A stretch of DNA of 64,000 nt from NCBI RefSeq assembly GCF_902459465.1, contig NC_047082.1, forward strand, positions 9,794,545 to 9,858,544. Direction: 5' to 3'. Shown in pieces: positions 1 to 12,614 of the stretch. Source of the stretch: Asterias rubens (taxonomy: Eukaryota > Echinodermata > Asteroidea > Forcipulatida > Asteriidae). The position numbers were made by a program, and so were the translations under genes. The notes under the pieces were generated by a model. The model had not been told where the DNA came from. It saw only the letters and a list, made by a program, of their open reading frames with translations, and made no database searches. Every line of letters starts with the position of its first letter. The stretch's first letter is position 1.

Positions 1-107
1 ATTTGCTATGATGCCAGAGAGAGTGTTTGTATTGCATTAAAAACAGTCTGGTTACTATCGATTGGTTTTGTTTTCAAGACCGTTTGGCGAGTCTTGGGAT
101 AAGACCA

Positions 108-258
108 GGGATGGATTTCACAAAGAGTTAGGACTAGTCTTATCTTGAGTTAGGACCAGTTACTCGTCCTTAATTTGGACTATCCATGCAGTTTGTATAT
201 CTCCTAGGACTAGTCCTAAGTTAAGACTAGTCCTAACTCTTTGTGAAATCGACCCCAG
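108..258. repeat. Palindromic 'CTAGGACTAGTCCTAA' element, family copy 1
   Basis: The ends are inverted copies: a start reading ggatttcacaaagagttagg and an end reading cctaactctttgtgaaatc. The interior is rich in the self-complementary phrase ctaggactagtcctaag. Related copies lie at about 11,612-11,766, 20,195-20,320 and 49,142-49,318. Size and structure fit a short non-autonomous inverted-repeat transposon (MITE). Confidence 0.75.
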
Positions 259-612
259 GGCCCAAAATATTGTTCATAAAAATGGGCATGAAAAAAATGT
301 GTAGCCATGATTGTGGCTGTCTGGCACCTAATGTACTCGACGAAGCCAAAGGTCAAAGCCATAGCCAGGGCCACCTGATTCAGATTGCCAAATGATGATG
401 AGACTGCATTTAACAGATATCACCAGCTGTGGTCAAAATGAAAATGAATCATGAGTTAAATTAAAATCTCCAATTGAAGAGTGATTAAATTAGTCTCATT
501 CTCCAGCGACAATGGAGCCACAAAATTAGCTGAACGCTAAGCAAACAATACTGGTAAAACTGGTTGGCTCCCATTTAACTTGCACTTTGCCGAAAGGATG
601 ACAAAATCATAT

Positions 613-775
613 CAAGGGCCCGAGCTGTTAAGCAGAAAAGCCTATTTAATATGCTTAGCAAAAATAAGCGGTTCATCAATCTCTACTTGGCTTTTTGGCT
701 GGTAACCTGTTTTTGCTTAGCAAAATTTGTCTGTGTTAATGATTGTGCTTAACAGCTTGATGAAATTGGGCCCTG
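613..775. repeat. Palindromic 'GGGCCCAATTTCATCAAGCTGTTAAGC' type element
   Basis: The left arm reads agggcccgagctgttaagca and the right arm reads gcttaacagcttgatgaaat followed by tgggccct, so they are reverse complements. The same arms recur at about 7,760-8,140, 25,558-25,630, 34,979-35,223, 48,210-48,310 and 49,313-49,495. This is an abundant foldback family in the window. Confidence 0.7.
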
Positions 776-838
776 GTAAGCAGGATATGAAACCCGCGCA
801 CCAATCGTTTTTTCTCAGCCAGGGATTGAGTTTATTTA

Positions 839-1052
839 GTCTAGAAGTTGTTTGATTGTAAATTACGAATACCTTGAAATATACACTGGTGTTTGTATTG
901 AGACTACATCCGAGCCTTGCATAAGGATCGTCATAGTTAACATGAGTCTAGAAGTTATTTGATTGTAAATTACGAATACCTTGAAATATACACTGGTGTT
1001 TGTATTGAGACTACATCCGAGCCTTGCATAAGGATCGTCATAGTTAACATGA
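839..1052. repeat. Tandem duplication of a 107-bp unit
   Basis: The segment starting gtctagaagttgtttgattg at 839 is repeated from 946 with almost no change, both copies ending in catagttaacatga. The near identity points to a recent duplication. The minus-strand open frame across it is an artefact of the repeat. Confidence 0.9.
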
Positions 1053-2496
1053 TGCTGGATATTTTTTAATGATTCGAAGCAACAAAAAGAACAAGGAGAA
1101 ATAGATAGTGGCATTAGCCTTTTGAGAATACCAGTCGGTCGTAACAAGTGTAACATTTGCGTGGTTGATTCCAAAAGAATGAAAACGTCACACGCAGCGA
1201 CTGTCCACTTCACTGAATAACGCACATTGACAATGCCCACCAGTATGGCGCATCCAAGGTTATTCTGATGATGACGTCGGGTGAATTGGGTCAATACTTG
1301 ATTTATGTTACATTCCTCTGCTGGTTTGTCTCTACTAACAGAAATTTCCTTATTTTCTTTCTTTGTGGCCAAATTATAATAAAGAAAGAGAAAACTGTCG
1401 GGATGTTGCATCAAATGTTAAAGGAACGTTACAGAATTGGTTTTGCTGGCAAAAAAGTTGCTGGCAGTGTAAGCACTTTATGTAATCCACCATATACATA
1501 AACTGACAAACCTGTAGAAGTTTTAGATCGATCGGCCATCTGTGTCACGAGAGAATAGTAAAAAAACGATTACAAATTTTGCAGTGCATCGATGCCAAAA
1601 CAAAAATGAATTAAACGCTCACTGAGCGATAAGTTCCAAACGCGAACTTTGATTATTTATTTCTCATAAAATATGAAATTTCAGACAGAAATATTTCAGG
1701 GATGTTTTCTACTATCATCATCATTAGACCGTGTAAGTTTTATGTAAATCTGTGATCATCACGATTTTTGTTTCTTACCAATTCTGTAACATTCCTTTAA
1801 GTCAACTTCCAGTGAAACTGAAAAGTACCTTTCTTCGATTCTGGAACGTCTAAAATCACAAAACTTCAAATACCACTTTATGAGTAGGGAGAAAAGCATG
1901 ATGTTTATATTCAATATAGCACCATGACTGAATGAAACTTCTACAAACTATAAATAAAAAAGTGACAAGGGATATTTCATCCTGCAATGAGATACTGAGT
2001 CATAGGTCAAGCTAAGGCAGGTCATGTTTTACTTTCATTTCACTCTTAGAAAGAGTTTAATTCGCTTACTGAAATTTTACCCCCAAAAAAAGAAAATTAG
2101 AGTAAAAAGGCAACATTTAACTTGTTAATGCTAAAGGTATACCCTAAGTCACTGGTTTCATAGAAATTTAAAATTAATGATGTATCTTAGTCGTACATCG
2201 ACACGGCAATTAGTTCAACGTATACTTGTGTGACCTTGGAAAGTTCTGAGACCCAATTAATTTTTTGGTTTGGGGTTTTTGTTTGTTTTATTTGTCTCAA
2301 TCTAGCTGCATATAAACAGTTGTTTAATGGAAACGTTATGGTTTTTCTAATTCACTTATGTACAATGACACGGTCACCAAAAAAAAGGAAACTACGCAAG
2401 CAGTCAACTCGGGAAATGCTTCGCTTTTATCTCAGAGTGTTAGAAATTGTTTTAATAACACCAAATTTTGATGATCGGAAGTAGGTTTGGCACATA
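1053..2496. other. No gene recognised
   Basis: AT-rich sequence without recognisable coding exons. A fragment at roughly 1,690-1,800 (tctactatcatcatcattag, gtaagttttatgtaaatctg) resembles one arm of the TTAA-flanked element family seen complete at 27,439-27,800. Confidence 0.45.
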
Positions 2497-2755
2497 GAGT
2501 TATATATAAGAACTGGAGGGCGCACTGGCCTATATACACGCTCCGGCATGCGCGCAGGCGGCCATTTTCTAAGTTGACAAAACTGGCATCCCACAGCGTG
2601 TGTTTGTGCAGCCATTTTGTAAGTTGAACAAAACAGCATCGCGTAGCGTTCAATACACACAAACTTCAACGTGTGTTTCATATGTCTCCTTGCCGTCCCG
2701 TCGCCTTGGTGCAAGAAGTATCACCCGTGCGCCCTCTAGTTCTTATATATAACTC
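2497..2755. repeat. Inverted-repeat element (MITE), about 260 bp
   Basis: The left end reads agagttatatataagaactg and the right end reads agttcttatatataactct, which are reverse complements and are followed internally by gagggcgca / tgcgccctc. The interior repeats ggccattttctaagttgaca-like phrases. No transposase is encoded. Confidence 0.85.
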
Positions 2756-5700
2756 TATGGTTTGGAACCATCAAGAAAGAATGTACAGTTTGTTCCCCCA
2801 CCCCCTTCCCTGTGTATATTTTTGTTTTAAATGTAGTGGCAAATATTCTAGTTGACTGGTATGTATTATGCAAATTCTAGAGATTGTCTTGGCATAAAGC
2901 TGAGGGGGGGGGTGGTTGTATAGTCCCCCAAGTTTCAGATTTGAGGGCGAATTTTTCCCTTGGTTTTAAACTCTTAATATTGGAAATTTTCTTTTGTGCA
3001 GTATAATAGTTATTTAAAAACCAAATTGTGTTGTCTATTTTTGTTTTCATTATTTTTGTTTTTTTGCCATACTAGAGTTATGTGAGGTTTAGAGTTTATA
3101 TATCCGCCAGATTTATGAATTTGGATCAATGAGTTTATTAAAATATATACATGTAGTTAGTGTATTTACTGGCTCCCTTGGGATATTTCTTAATTATATA
3201 TTTCTGATGGGTAAGACAGAAGTCCATCAACCATGGGCTATGACCCGCCCTTGGATTTTGGCTGGTTTGTTTCAATAAGGGTGAATGAACTGAAGCCTGC
3301 TCTGATAAAGTCAGGCTCTCTTTAACAGGGCTTGAAGTTTTATTATAGATGAAAGTAATGTTGCATTGATGTATTTAACACCCCAAAAAACGCCTTAATT
3401 TTTTTGTAGAATTTATTAGGAGCTGAGGTAACAATATTAGGTTTCAGTTTTTTAACTGTGTACTCGAATGTGATATGTGAAAGTCTTTTTGTGGTTGGTT
3501 TTTATGGCCGTTTCTGAATTAGTGGCTGTGACTGCGGCTGCTATGCTGTGGATGTGCCTGCTGGTTTGTGGCTGTTGGGCTGTGGCTGCTAGGCTATAGC
3601 TGTGGCTTCTAGGCTGTGGCCGTGTGGCTATAGCTGCTTGGCCTTGGCTGTGGCTGCTAGGCTGTGGCCGTGTGGCTATAGCTGCTCGGTCTTGGCTGTG
3701 GCTGCTAGGCTCTGGCTGTTACAGCTACCAAATCTGAAACAGCCTCTGTTTTGACTGTATTCAGTTATACATGTAGTTGCTTATCTAGTTAGATCTCAAG
3801 ACTTTTAATTCTTTGGGCAGAATGAATTAAACATTTGTAAAAACTATGTTAAACCTCTATGGTAAACTGTCCGACCATTCAATCAAGTTGCCCTTTGGTC
3901 AAATAATTGCCTTTCTCAAAGAAGCTAGGATCAATTGTGGTGCAAACTACCTGATATTCGGAAGTTGCTTTGTCTTGTTTTTTTAAATAGTTGGTGCAAG
4001 TAAAAATGCAAACAAAGAGAGTAATTTTGGCAGTGGACAGATCTTTCAGTCAGTATGAACCAAATATTACAAAGTGGGAACAAATGTGCATTCGACATTC
4101 CAAAATTTAAAACCTTTCTTTACAGTGTTACTCCCCTTTTACCTAACTAAGGCAGTGTCCAACTTGGGGGCTTCGGCTCTGGCTAGGTCACTGCATCATC
4201 ATGTATTGATGTATAGCACATCCTTAGCAACAATCATAGCCATAACCAAGCCTCCAATTCGGATGTTGTTTATATTGTAAGAGAGGGATGTTAAGAGTTA
4301 GGGTTCCAGACCAACATGAGCTATTGACTTTCATTGTGTTGCAGCCATCTCCCATTAAAACACATGTTACCATAGTGAGGCTTGACGAACAGTAGTCTGG
4401 TCTCTTCATTTGTAAGAGCCTATTAACTATAATGCACATGGAATGAGACCAATATGGCTTCTGAATGATGAATATATATTAGCCACAAGTGGAAATATCT
4501 ATGGTGTATTTTAGAGTTTACTTTTGTACTGAGTAGCGGTAAGGGTCAAGTTTCAACCTTTTGCAACTTGTTGTCCTGATCATTGGCACTTTTTCCCCTC
4601 CCCCCACCCCCCAACTGTTTGTGGTCATTAGAGGCCAACCTAAAATGTTCTCAACTTTTTTGCCATCCCATGCACTCAGAGTTGCTGGCAACTTCAGAAT
4701 GGTTTTAACCCTAAAATGCAAAGCTTAAATGCTCTTCACTTTATTTTTTGTTGTTGGTACAATTTTTTTTCCCGGATTTCCTTGAGAAGATTTTGTTTTT
4801 AACAAGAAGCCCACAGTGTCCAACTTTGAAGGTGTCAGTTTTTGGCATGTGTATAAAATCTTTGTGGGTGTTTTTTTTTCTTTTCACCTCTAGTAGCTGT
4901 GTATTGTATGAACTGTAAAGCGTAACCTGTGCCTACAAAATGAGTGAGAAGTCAAAAATGCAATGTAGTAATGCTGTAACACAAAACAAAACTTTCATCA
5001 AATTTTTCAACCATCTCCTTTTGAGGGAGACATTTGGACATGACAATCTTTTCCTCTTTTTTTTAAAATTCAGTAAAAAATATCTGTCAAATGCAACTGA
5101 AAAGTCGTGGACCAAACAAAAGGGTAGCTCTTTTCCTCTGGTCTAATGCAGAAATCGGATAATAATTACGTTGTTTATTTCGTGAGGGGGGGGGGTTCCT
5201 CCTCTATCTCTCTCTCTCTCTCTTTTTGTTGGGGCAGGTCATGGATGTAGTCAATTGTATGGTAACAATTCTATATTTGATTCATTCTCTATTAAAGATT
5301 ATCTTTACAAAATAAGTACTGCTGATTTGTTGTTTGGTGTTATTTTAAAAGAGTCTTTTGTTTTGTCCCCCTCGGACAGCTTTTTTTTATTGGCTAAGAC
5401 CGGTATGTAGTGAAAGTTTAAAACGAGAAAATAGTTTTCAAACATCATGTTTTTTACTTGAGATCAATACTTGTTGTTGTTCCATCTTACCATGTCAACT
5501 ATGTGCAATATCTGTGACTATGTGCATGATCCCTACTGCCTCAATGATCTAAAAATCAACCAATTTGTGTAGGGTTTTTCAGGATCCCTACCTACCCAAA
5601 CAGATCAATGTCAAACTTGCCTCTGTCCATACACAGATGACTTTGAAGAACTCTGGGAAACGTTTATGACTCTTACGTAGCAAACCACAATCCTACAAAG

Positions 5701-6269
5701 TGTTTTCTTTTGCAAACTACCAGCTGCCTGTCTACATAACACCTTTGCTTCTATTTCTCCACTGTTTGGTTTGCCATTTTTTATTTGCAAGAAGATGATA
5801 AAACACCCATTTATCAAATCGTCCATTTGTTAGTTGATCTCTTTTATGGATATCCTCCATCACTGACCCTTAAAAATGCCACACAAGATGTGCAATGGCT
5901 TCAGAAATAAAGGCAAAAGGGGGCAGCGAGAGAGAGAGTGAAAAAAAAAAGGTAGCTCAAAATGGTTGAAAGATGATGTCAGGGTTCGATCCAAACAAGT
6001 AACTCATAGTATTTATTGGCTTTAGGGGTAGGTTTTCATCCACTTAAATCATTCCAAATTGAATTGGGAAGGTGTGAACTGTGAAGAATTACACACATCA
6101 GTTCTCGTTTATCTGTACTTGACTGAACTAATCACGTGAACGGAAACTGTAATGTCTTTGAACAAGCTTTTATTTATTTAATATCCATCTCTGAACACAA
6201 AATAGTAAATTACAGTACTCCTCGTGGAACTATTCAGTACTGAGCAACAGATTACCGGCAAATTTGTTT
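2756..6269. other. No gene recognised; T-rich with low-complexity tracts
   Basis: Several short open frames exist but none has domain character, coding-like composition or flanking splice signals. The plus strand is T-rich. Low-complexity parts are a 'ctgtggctgctagg' repeat near 3,520-3,725, a C-rich tract near 4,595-4,612, and a G run followed by (TC)n near 5,185-5,224. Confidence 0.45.
3520..3728. repeat. Imperfect minisatellite, GGCTGTGGCTGCTAG type
   Basis: Phrases such as ggctgtggctgctaggctgt and ggccgtgtggctatagctgc alternate several times with variation. It borders sequence resembling the 'fully palindromic GGCTACGGCTACAG' element seen at 45,055-45,183, so it may be an expansion of such an element. 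Confidence 0.6.
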
Positions 6270-6653
6270 TTAAAGGCAGTGGACACTATTGGTAATTACT
6301 CAAAATAGTTATCGTCATAAAACCTTTCTTGATTACGAGTAATGGGGAGAGGTTGATAGTATAAAACATTGTGAGAAACAGCTCCCTCTGAAGTGACATA
6401 GTTTGAGAAAGAAGTAATTTTCCACGAATTTGATTTCGAGACCTCAAGTTTAGAATTTGAGGTCTCGAAATCGAGCATCTGAAAGCACACAACTTCGTGT
6501 GGCAAGGGTTATTTTTCTTTCATTATTATCTCGCAACTTCGACGACCAATTGAGCTCAAATTTGCGCAGGTTTGTTCTTTTATGCATATGTTTAGATACA
6601 GCAAGTGAGAAGACTGGTCTGTGACAATTACCAATAGTGTCCACTGTCTTTAA
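6270..6653. mobile_element. TTAA-flanked MITE, family 1 (AAAGGCAGTGGACACTATTGG)
   Basis: It is bounded by TTAA on both sides. The left terminus reads aaaggcagtggacactattg; the right reads caatagtgtccactgtcttt, nearly its reverse complement. The middle carries a second palindrome (gagacctcaagtttagaatt ... gaggtctcgaaatc). No coding capacity. TTAA target duplications are typical of piggyBac-type elements, so this is likely a non-autonomous relative. Other copies: 7,251-7,640; 10,280-10,665; 18,530-18,877; 19,022-19,405; 26,352-26,741; 36,244-36,564; 42,541-42,890; 58,654-59,043; and partial ones. Confidence 0.85.
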
Positions 6654-7044
6654 TATCACATACAATTTCAACACCCTTTTGTTTTTTAATATACATGTGA
6701 GCTTGCAATAAACGAGGTAGAAATATGAAACAGACTAATAATGCTTTGGCAACCAAAAATTATAACTAGATTTTTAACTTGGAATTTTTAACAACAATAT
6801 GAAAGATGCTTTCAATTGATATGAAAGTTTAACAACATTTTAATTCAAACAAGGAATTATTTGGGTACAAATTCTTAAAAAATATGGTTAGTACAGAACT
6901 CGAAACATGCAATGTCAAAATTTATGTAAAGTTTGGGTGTTCACTGTCTCTTACATAACTACGCAATAGCTCGATAGTCTGAGAAATTCAAATGTAAGCG
7001 GTGCATCGTAACTAAGCGAGTCATTGTACCAGACATTATTACAA

Positions 7045-7215
7045 TCTATCTCGCAAATGGCTCATTGCAAAGGTCATGGGTTCGAATCCCACCCGAGCAA
7101 TATGCCTGTGATATTTTCACAGAAGTGGGTAAGTACTGAGTATACAGTGCAACCAAACATCGGTGTATATGGGTAAAAACCAAAATGATTATTCTTTATC
7201 CCCGATGCAAATTAT
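7045..7215 (+). mobile_element. tRNA-derived SINE, family B (partial head)
   Basis: Contains a B-box-like ggttcgaatcccacccgag, then tgcctgtgatattttcacag, then the characteristic tail with acatcggtgtatatgggtaa and tatccccgatgcaaat. The same order recurs at 29,925-30,075 and 32,083-32,270 on the other strand, which establishes it as a dispersed family. Confidence 0.7.
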
Positions 7216-7250
7216 ACATCTATATGTATTACATGTACATGTATTACATT

Positions 7251-7640
7251 TTAAAGGCAGTGGACACTAGTGGGTAGTAATTGTCAAAGACTAGCCTTCA
7301 CAGATGGTATATCTCAACATGTGCGTAAAATAACAAACCTATGAAAATTTGAGCTCAATCGGTCATCGAACTTGCGAGAAAATAATGAAAGAAAAAAACA
7401 CCCTTGTCACACGAAGTTGTGTGCGTTTAGATGGTTGATTTCGAGACCTCAAGTTCTAAATCTGAGGTCACAAAATCAAATTCGTGGAAAATTACTTCTT
7501 CCTCGAAAACTAAGGCACTTCAGAGGGAGCCATTTCTCACAATGTTTTATACCATCAACCTCTCCCCATTACTCGTCACCAAGAAAGGTTTTATGCTAAT
7601 AATTATTTTGAGTAATTACCAATAGTGTCCACTGCCTTAA
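7251..7640. mobile_element. TTAA-flanked MITE, family 1
   Basis: Complete copy in the opposite internal orientation to the one at 6,270. It is bounded by TTAA and has both terminal inverted repeats (aaaggcagtggacactag ... ccaatagtgtccactgcctt). Confidence 0.85.
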
Positions 7641-7759
7641 AAAGGTTGAAACAGTTCGCATTAACTCACAGGCCAACAACCATCAGGATATTTGTAGGTT
7701 ACAATTATCGCACCTAGGTGTCTTAACTAATACACTCGACGCCTTAATTACAGCCTTAC

Positions 7760-8145
7760 AAAACCTCAGCATGGCCCAATTTAATTGAGCTGCTTTAGCA
7801 CAAATAGTAGCTCGGCACATCAACATTAGATGCTTACCAAAATAAGGTTACCAGCCAAACCACCATGGCCCAATTTAATAAAGCTGTTAAGCAGAAAATA
7901 CTACTTGACAATATTCTCTGCCAAGCACAAAATGAGTGGGGCACCAGTCTCAACAGTGTACACAATATGGAATGTTGGCTGGTTACCTGTTTTTGCTAAG
8001 CAAGTTTTTGGTGCTTACAGGCTTTATGAAATTGGGCCATGTACCATTTGTAACTGGTATCCTGCTTATTTTTGCTCAGCAGAAAATATTTAAACAATAT
8101 CTTCTTCTTGAGCAGCTCCGTGAAATTGGGCCCCGGTTCTTGATA
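7760..8145. repeat. Tandem/nested GGCCCAATTT...GCTTAGC foldback repeats
   Basis: Several arms of the foldback family are packed together: tggcccaatttaataaagct, gctttatgaaattgggccat, and ctccgtgaaattgggccccg, separated by gctaagca phrases. At least two copies appear nested or tandem. Confidence 0.6.
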
Positions 8146-10279
8146 CAACAACTATCTCTGAGCCATCAGTCAATGAACTAATTGATTGCCAGAACCATGT
8201 TAAGTTTTGAGTCACTTAACACCATTGCTCGACAACATTATTAAAAAATAACTCTAGTGGGTGAGAAAACTGGTGATGGGGCACTCTGGGTGAAAGTTAC
8301 AATCGCATGATATTGTTCACAGTTAGTACAACATTGAAGATATGAAGATTGCTCTGGCCCTGCCGGTTTTAAACCGCAGTGTAAAAACTCGTCACAACCC
8401 CTTTATTCACATTCCGATTATTGTATTTTTTTTATTTTTTATTCTCTATCGCGGAAAGATAACTTCAGTTGAAATTAGCTTTTTATTTCAGACGCTCAAC
8501 TACACTCTGTAACAGGGTATTAAAGCAGAGTAATGTTGTCATGACAACTGGCTCCCTAATGTGTACGCTCTCTGAGCAAATTTCTGTATATTTGTTAGTA
8601 CTCGGTTATACAACACATAAACTGCAGCATGTTACTTGTTGACAATATGTCATAATTGCATTTTTTAAGGGTTGGAAAAATGCACTAAAAATAGATCAAT
8701 TATTGATCAGAAACATTTTGGGATTGTTACGAACAAATCTGTGCCAAATTTGATGGCTCTGCATGAAGAACGACAGTGGTGCTTTCATTAGTAGAAACTT
8801 ATCCAAGCATATTTCCAAACATGCAACCTTCTAATTGCAAAAAAAAGGGGAAATGGGTGATCACACTTAACTTTTGTACAGTGTTTTTCAGTTTTCTATG
8901 TCACTGTTTGAAAAGGAAAAGAGGAAATCAGCTGTTGCACGCCTGCATATCACAGTTTAGCAAAGATTTTTTCCTTTGCAACTGCATACTTCATATTACA
9001 AGCATTCTTTGCTTACATGGCTAGAGTAGAAACATGGTAGTAATGGCGGAAAATGGCGACTGTAAGCGCAGAATTTCACGCTAAGCCCATCCCAGAAATT
9101 ATGCTTTACTCTAGCACAACAAATGTGCACTTAGCAGTATTATGTTGAATGTCTGGCATTTTCTACAACACTCTTTACAGGATGATGTAAACGCAGAGAA
9201 ATCTTAGGTACGTACTGTCATGAAAATGGGCTCAGATTTATCACTGAATTCAAATTTATTTTGGTTAAAACTTCTGCAAAAATAGTGGGAGGCTTTTACT
9301 GTCATGGCATACTCAAAACAAACAGCCAAACAGGGGCTTACATTATTTTAATTCTTGCCCTGTCCAAAGAAGAGTCTTCATAATTAGAATTTATTAAAAA
9401 AATCATGAATAAAAACGCCACATTTACTGTTTGATTTCAACCTGGTGTAATGAAAAATGTTATTTCACCTTTAAAACTGTTTTTTTTTTTACCATTTGGC
9501 AACAAAAACAGTTGCTGTCCAATTAGATAAAAGTCTCTAAAAGTAGAAACAAACATTTTTATCATAAACTTGATGTCACTGTCAGAATAGTTCAAAATTA
9601 ACATTCCATATAAAAAGCACCAAACTATATTTAACTGAATTGTGTTTTTTCAATAACTTTGACCACAATTTCAAAATGGCTGGCGTAAAATTATGATTTA
9701 TCATCACTTTTGAGCCTATTCGCTGAAAAAATAATGTTTCACTATGAGTATAATTAATTTATCAGTTTTTGATAAGAGCAAACCCATGACCTTTCACTAT
9801 CGTTCTAGTCACAAAGTGAAAGTGTTTTGTTCAGGAAGTTGACTGATCCGCCAAATGCTTAGAAATTATACACATTTATCTCCAAATTTATATGAACTTT
9901 GTCAGAGCAACACAATACTTCCATCCGAGTAAAAAATAAAGGCTAAACTCAATTGACATTCCATTAAAAAAACAGTGGCGTATTGAGTGAGGATGAGTGT
10001 TTTAAGCACTACATACAAAGTGTGGACCGGAGAGTGAACGAGGTCCACATTATGTTAGGACTTAAAACACTTTGTGGACTTGAAACACTATGTGGACTTT
10101 CACACTACAGTTTTCCCATCGTTTCCCATGTCTACACTGCCTAATACTTCTACATTTATAAAAATGAAACAAAAAGAGTGTTTTCGAACAAACTTTCTGT
10201 TTTTATATGACCATCATAAGTCAATAATATTACCCACATCTGGGTGTATAGTGACGACTACACAGAACTGAACAGTCTC
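8146..10279. other. No gene recognised
   Basis: AT-rich sequence with short unconvincing open frames only. The stretch at about 10,000-10,090 has repeated acactatgtggactt-like phrases on both strands. Nothing else was seen. Confidence 0.4.
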
Positions 10280-10665
10280 TTAAAGACTCTGGACACTATT
10301 CGTAGTAACTTAAAATAGTTGTTAGCATAGAACTTACTTCATAACAAGCAATGGAGAGCTGTTGATAGTATAATACGTTGTGAGAAACGGCTCCCTCTGA
10401 AGTAACATAGTTTTTGAGAAAGACGTAATTTCTAATCCAAATATTAAAAGACTTCAGGCCTGATGTCTTTTAATATTTTTTAAGCGTCTGAAAGCACACA
10501 AACTTGTGCAACAAGTGTGTTTTTTCTTTCATTATTCTCTGACAACTTCTAGGACCAATTGGGTCCCAAATTTTCATAGATCTGTTATTTTATGCATTAT
10601 TATGTTGGGATACACCAAGTGAGAATACTGGTCTTTGACAATTACCAAAGGTGTCCAGTGCATAA
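10280..10665. mobile_element. TTAA-flanked MITE, family 1 (diverged)
   Basis: Begins TTAAAGACTCTGGACACTAT and ends near attaccaaaggtgtccag. The right-hand TTAA is no longer present, so this is an older copy. The internal palindrome around ttaatattttttaagcgtct is retained. Confidence 0.75.
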
Positions 10666-10780
10666 AGGGTTATTGTCCAATATAATGCTAAAAGGTATCC
10701 TGACATTATCAGTGAGGTCAATACATTACGTATAATGTTGTTTTACATTTTCCAGAGCTCAGCTCTTAGAAACAATTGTT

Positions 10781-11231
10781 GTTATATAACTGACATACAG
10801 ATCCTTGTCATTTGATTGGTTGAACTTACTTCACGTGACATTCAATATTACTCCCATCCGCACCGGCGATCAAAAAGACCTATTCGCCCATGGGGAATAG
10901 CATTTCCCATTCAACAGTTAGGATCATCCTTGTTCCCAATGTTTTTTTAGCAGTACAGCGCCGCCGCGCCGCAGCTAAAACATAGGAGCACCTGTGCAAA
11001 AGGTTGTGACCCGATTTGTGCATTGTTGCCGCTACGCGGCACTATATGATTATTGGTTCAGTAATTTGTGTGATTTTTCATGTTATACTTTTAAAATGCA
11101 TCAAATGACAAGGAACTTTATGTCAGTTATATAAAACAAATATTGAGTGGCTTTAATTCGTGGAATGGAAGGAATATTATCGCTCGGTAAAATTCCTTCC
11201 AATCCACTATGAGCCACTCAATATTTGTATA
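10781..11231. repeat. Inverted-repeat element plus adjacent 92-bp palindrome
   Basis: gttatataactgacatacag at 10,781 is matched in reverse complement by tttatgtcagttatataaaa ending near 11,137. A second, tighter palindrome follows at 11,139-11,231, with arms caaatattgagtggct and agccactcaatatttg. They may be one compound element or two neighbouring insertions. Confidence 0.65.
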
Positions 11232-11297
11232 CTACAACGCTAACAGCAGTTGGCCACAAACAAACAGCTCAGCCTCCGCGTAGGTGTTTCCTACACG

Positions 11298-11322
11298 TTT
11301 GTTTGTTTGTTTGTTTGTTTTG
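11298..11322. repeat. (GTTT)n microsatellite
   Basis: A run of gtttgtttgtttgtttgttt. Simple repeat. Confidence 0.9.
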
Positions 11323-11611
11323 GGTTTTTTTTACAATAATAATAATGTTTTTTTCTTACAATTATACATTTTTATTCTATATTTAATACTGTACAAATTT
11401 CCTTCTTTTTTTTTTTACTCCTTAAAGGAAATTATCTTAACACAAACAAAACAAAAGTAACTGCTAATATTGTCACAAAATCCTAGTTGGTTTTAAATAA
11501 ACTTGGCAAACAAACTTCCCACACTTCCTAAAAAAATACAAAATGGCATTCTCAAAATGAGAAGATTATAGATCAAATAACTGTTTTTAAAAAGGACCCA
11601 GCTGTTGATTT

Positions 11612-11766
11612 CACCACACCCTTCCTAACTTAGGATTAATCTTAGGACTTAGGAAGAGTCCCAGCCTTGCAATGTAACATGTAAACCTTAAGATTAATCC
11701 TTAGTTAGGACGAGTTACTCGTCTTAACTCGAGATAGGATTAATCCTAGCGATTCGTGAAATCGGC
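11612..11766. repeat. Palindromic 'CTAGGACTAGTCCTAA' element, family copy 2
   Basis: Ends are gatttcaccacacccttcct and cgattcgtgaaatcgg. The interior has several ttaggattaatcctaag phrases on both strands. It is a diverged relative of the element at 108-258. Confidence 0.65.
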
Positions 11767-12315
11767 TGCTCGTCCCAGTTTCAAAAAGCTCTTAGTTACA
11801 CAAAATCACTAAGCATTGAAACTCTTGCTTAGCAGAAGTACCACCCAAACTGTCAGACTGTAATGAACTGGGGTCCACAGAGATGAAAAGCAGAGAAAGA
11901 AACAGTTGACCAAACCAGACCCCTGAGAAAAGAATGGTTAACTCAACAAAAGTGACCATAACTGGGCAGACATTTAAATAAATGTGATAAAACAATAAAA
12001 ATCTATCCACAGCAAAAAACAAACAATCCTACATAAAAAAACCTCTATTCTGTGAATAAATGTACTGTTGAGAAAAATTTTTTAAAATGAGGACAATTTT
12101 GAGGAAAAATAATGAAAGAACTGTAAAAGTATGGCTTGAGCATCAGCAAGCACTCATGGAAGACATGAACATATAAAAATAAAAACATTTCTCACATACT
12201 GTTGGTGGTTTTCTAAACTAATTTAAACTAAAAAAACAAAATCAAAATTTAACTGAGAAAAGCAAACAAATAAATAAATCTCCATCTTAACATGAACGAA
12301 AGTGCTACATTAAGG

Positions 12316-12450
12316 CTGGTTTATAGTCAGTCGTGCGATGGTCGCGCGATGGAAATCTTGACGCGATCATAAAAAGACACAGTTTTCAGGCCTCAGTCTT
12401 GCGATCGCGCGCAAGATTTCCATCGCACGGCCGACTATAAACCGGCCTTT
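12316..12450. repeat. Palindromic MITE, about 135 bp (GGCTGGTTTATAGTC ends)
   Basis: The left arm ggctggtttatagtcagtcg with tgcgatggtcgcgcgatgga is mirrored by tccatcgcacggccgactat and aaaccggcc. The centre contains nested gatcgcgcgc palindromes. Nothing coding. Confidence 0.8.
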
Positions 12451-12614
12451 AGTTGACACAACAATAACAAAAAACAACGATATACTCTTGTACAATAAAG
12501 GCTAAATTTACACTCGGAATACAAATAATTTTCAATAAGTTTCCAATACTGGAGAGCTATGACATTTAATGGAGGGTATTGCACTCAATTTCAGAAAGCT
12601 TCAGAGTGCACACA

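Larger units (their letters stand above)
1..838. other. No gene recognised; repeats only
   Basis: No open frame resembles a protein family and no splice-site-flanked coding segment was found. The stretch holds two palindromic repeats (listed separately at 108-258 and 613-775). It may be intergenic or the UTR or intron of a gene lying left of the window; the sequence does not decide. Confidence 0.5.

Noticed and set aside
863-1414. 183-codon minus-strand frame
   Set aside because: It crosses the 107-bp tandem duplication; the duplicated peptide segment and lack of any domain or splice context argue against coding.
2230-2484. 84-codon plus-strand frame with a hydrophobic stretch and a basic tail
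   Set aside because: No family resemblance, no splice signals, AT-driven composition; not supportable as a gene.
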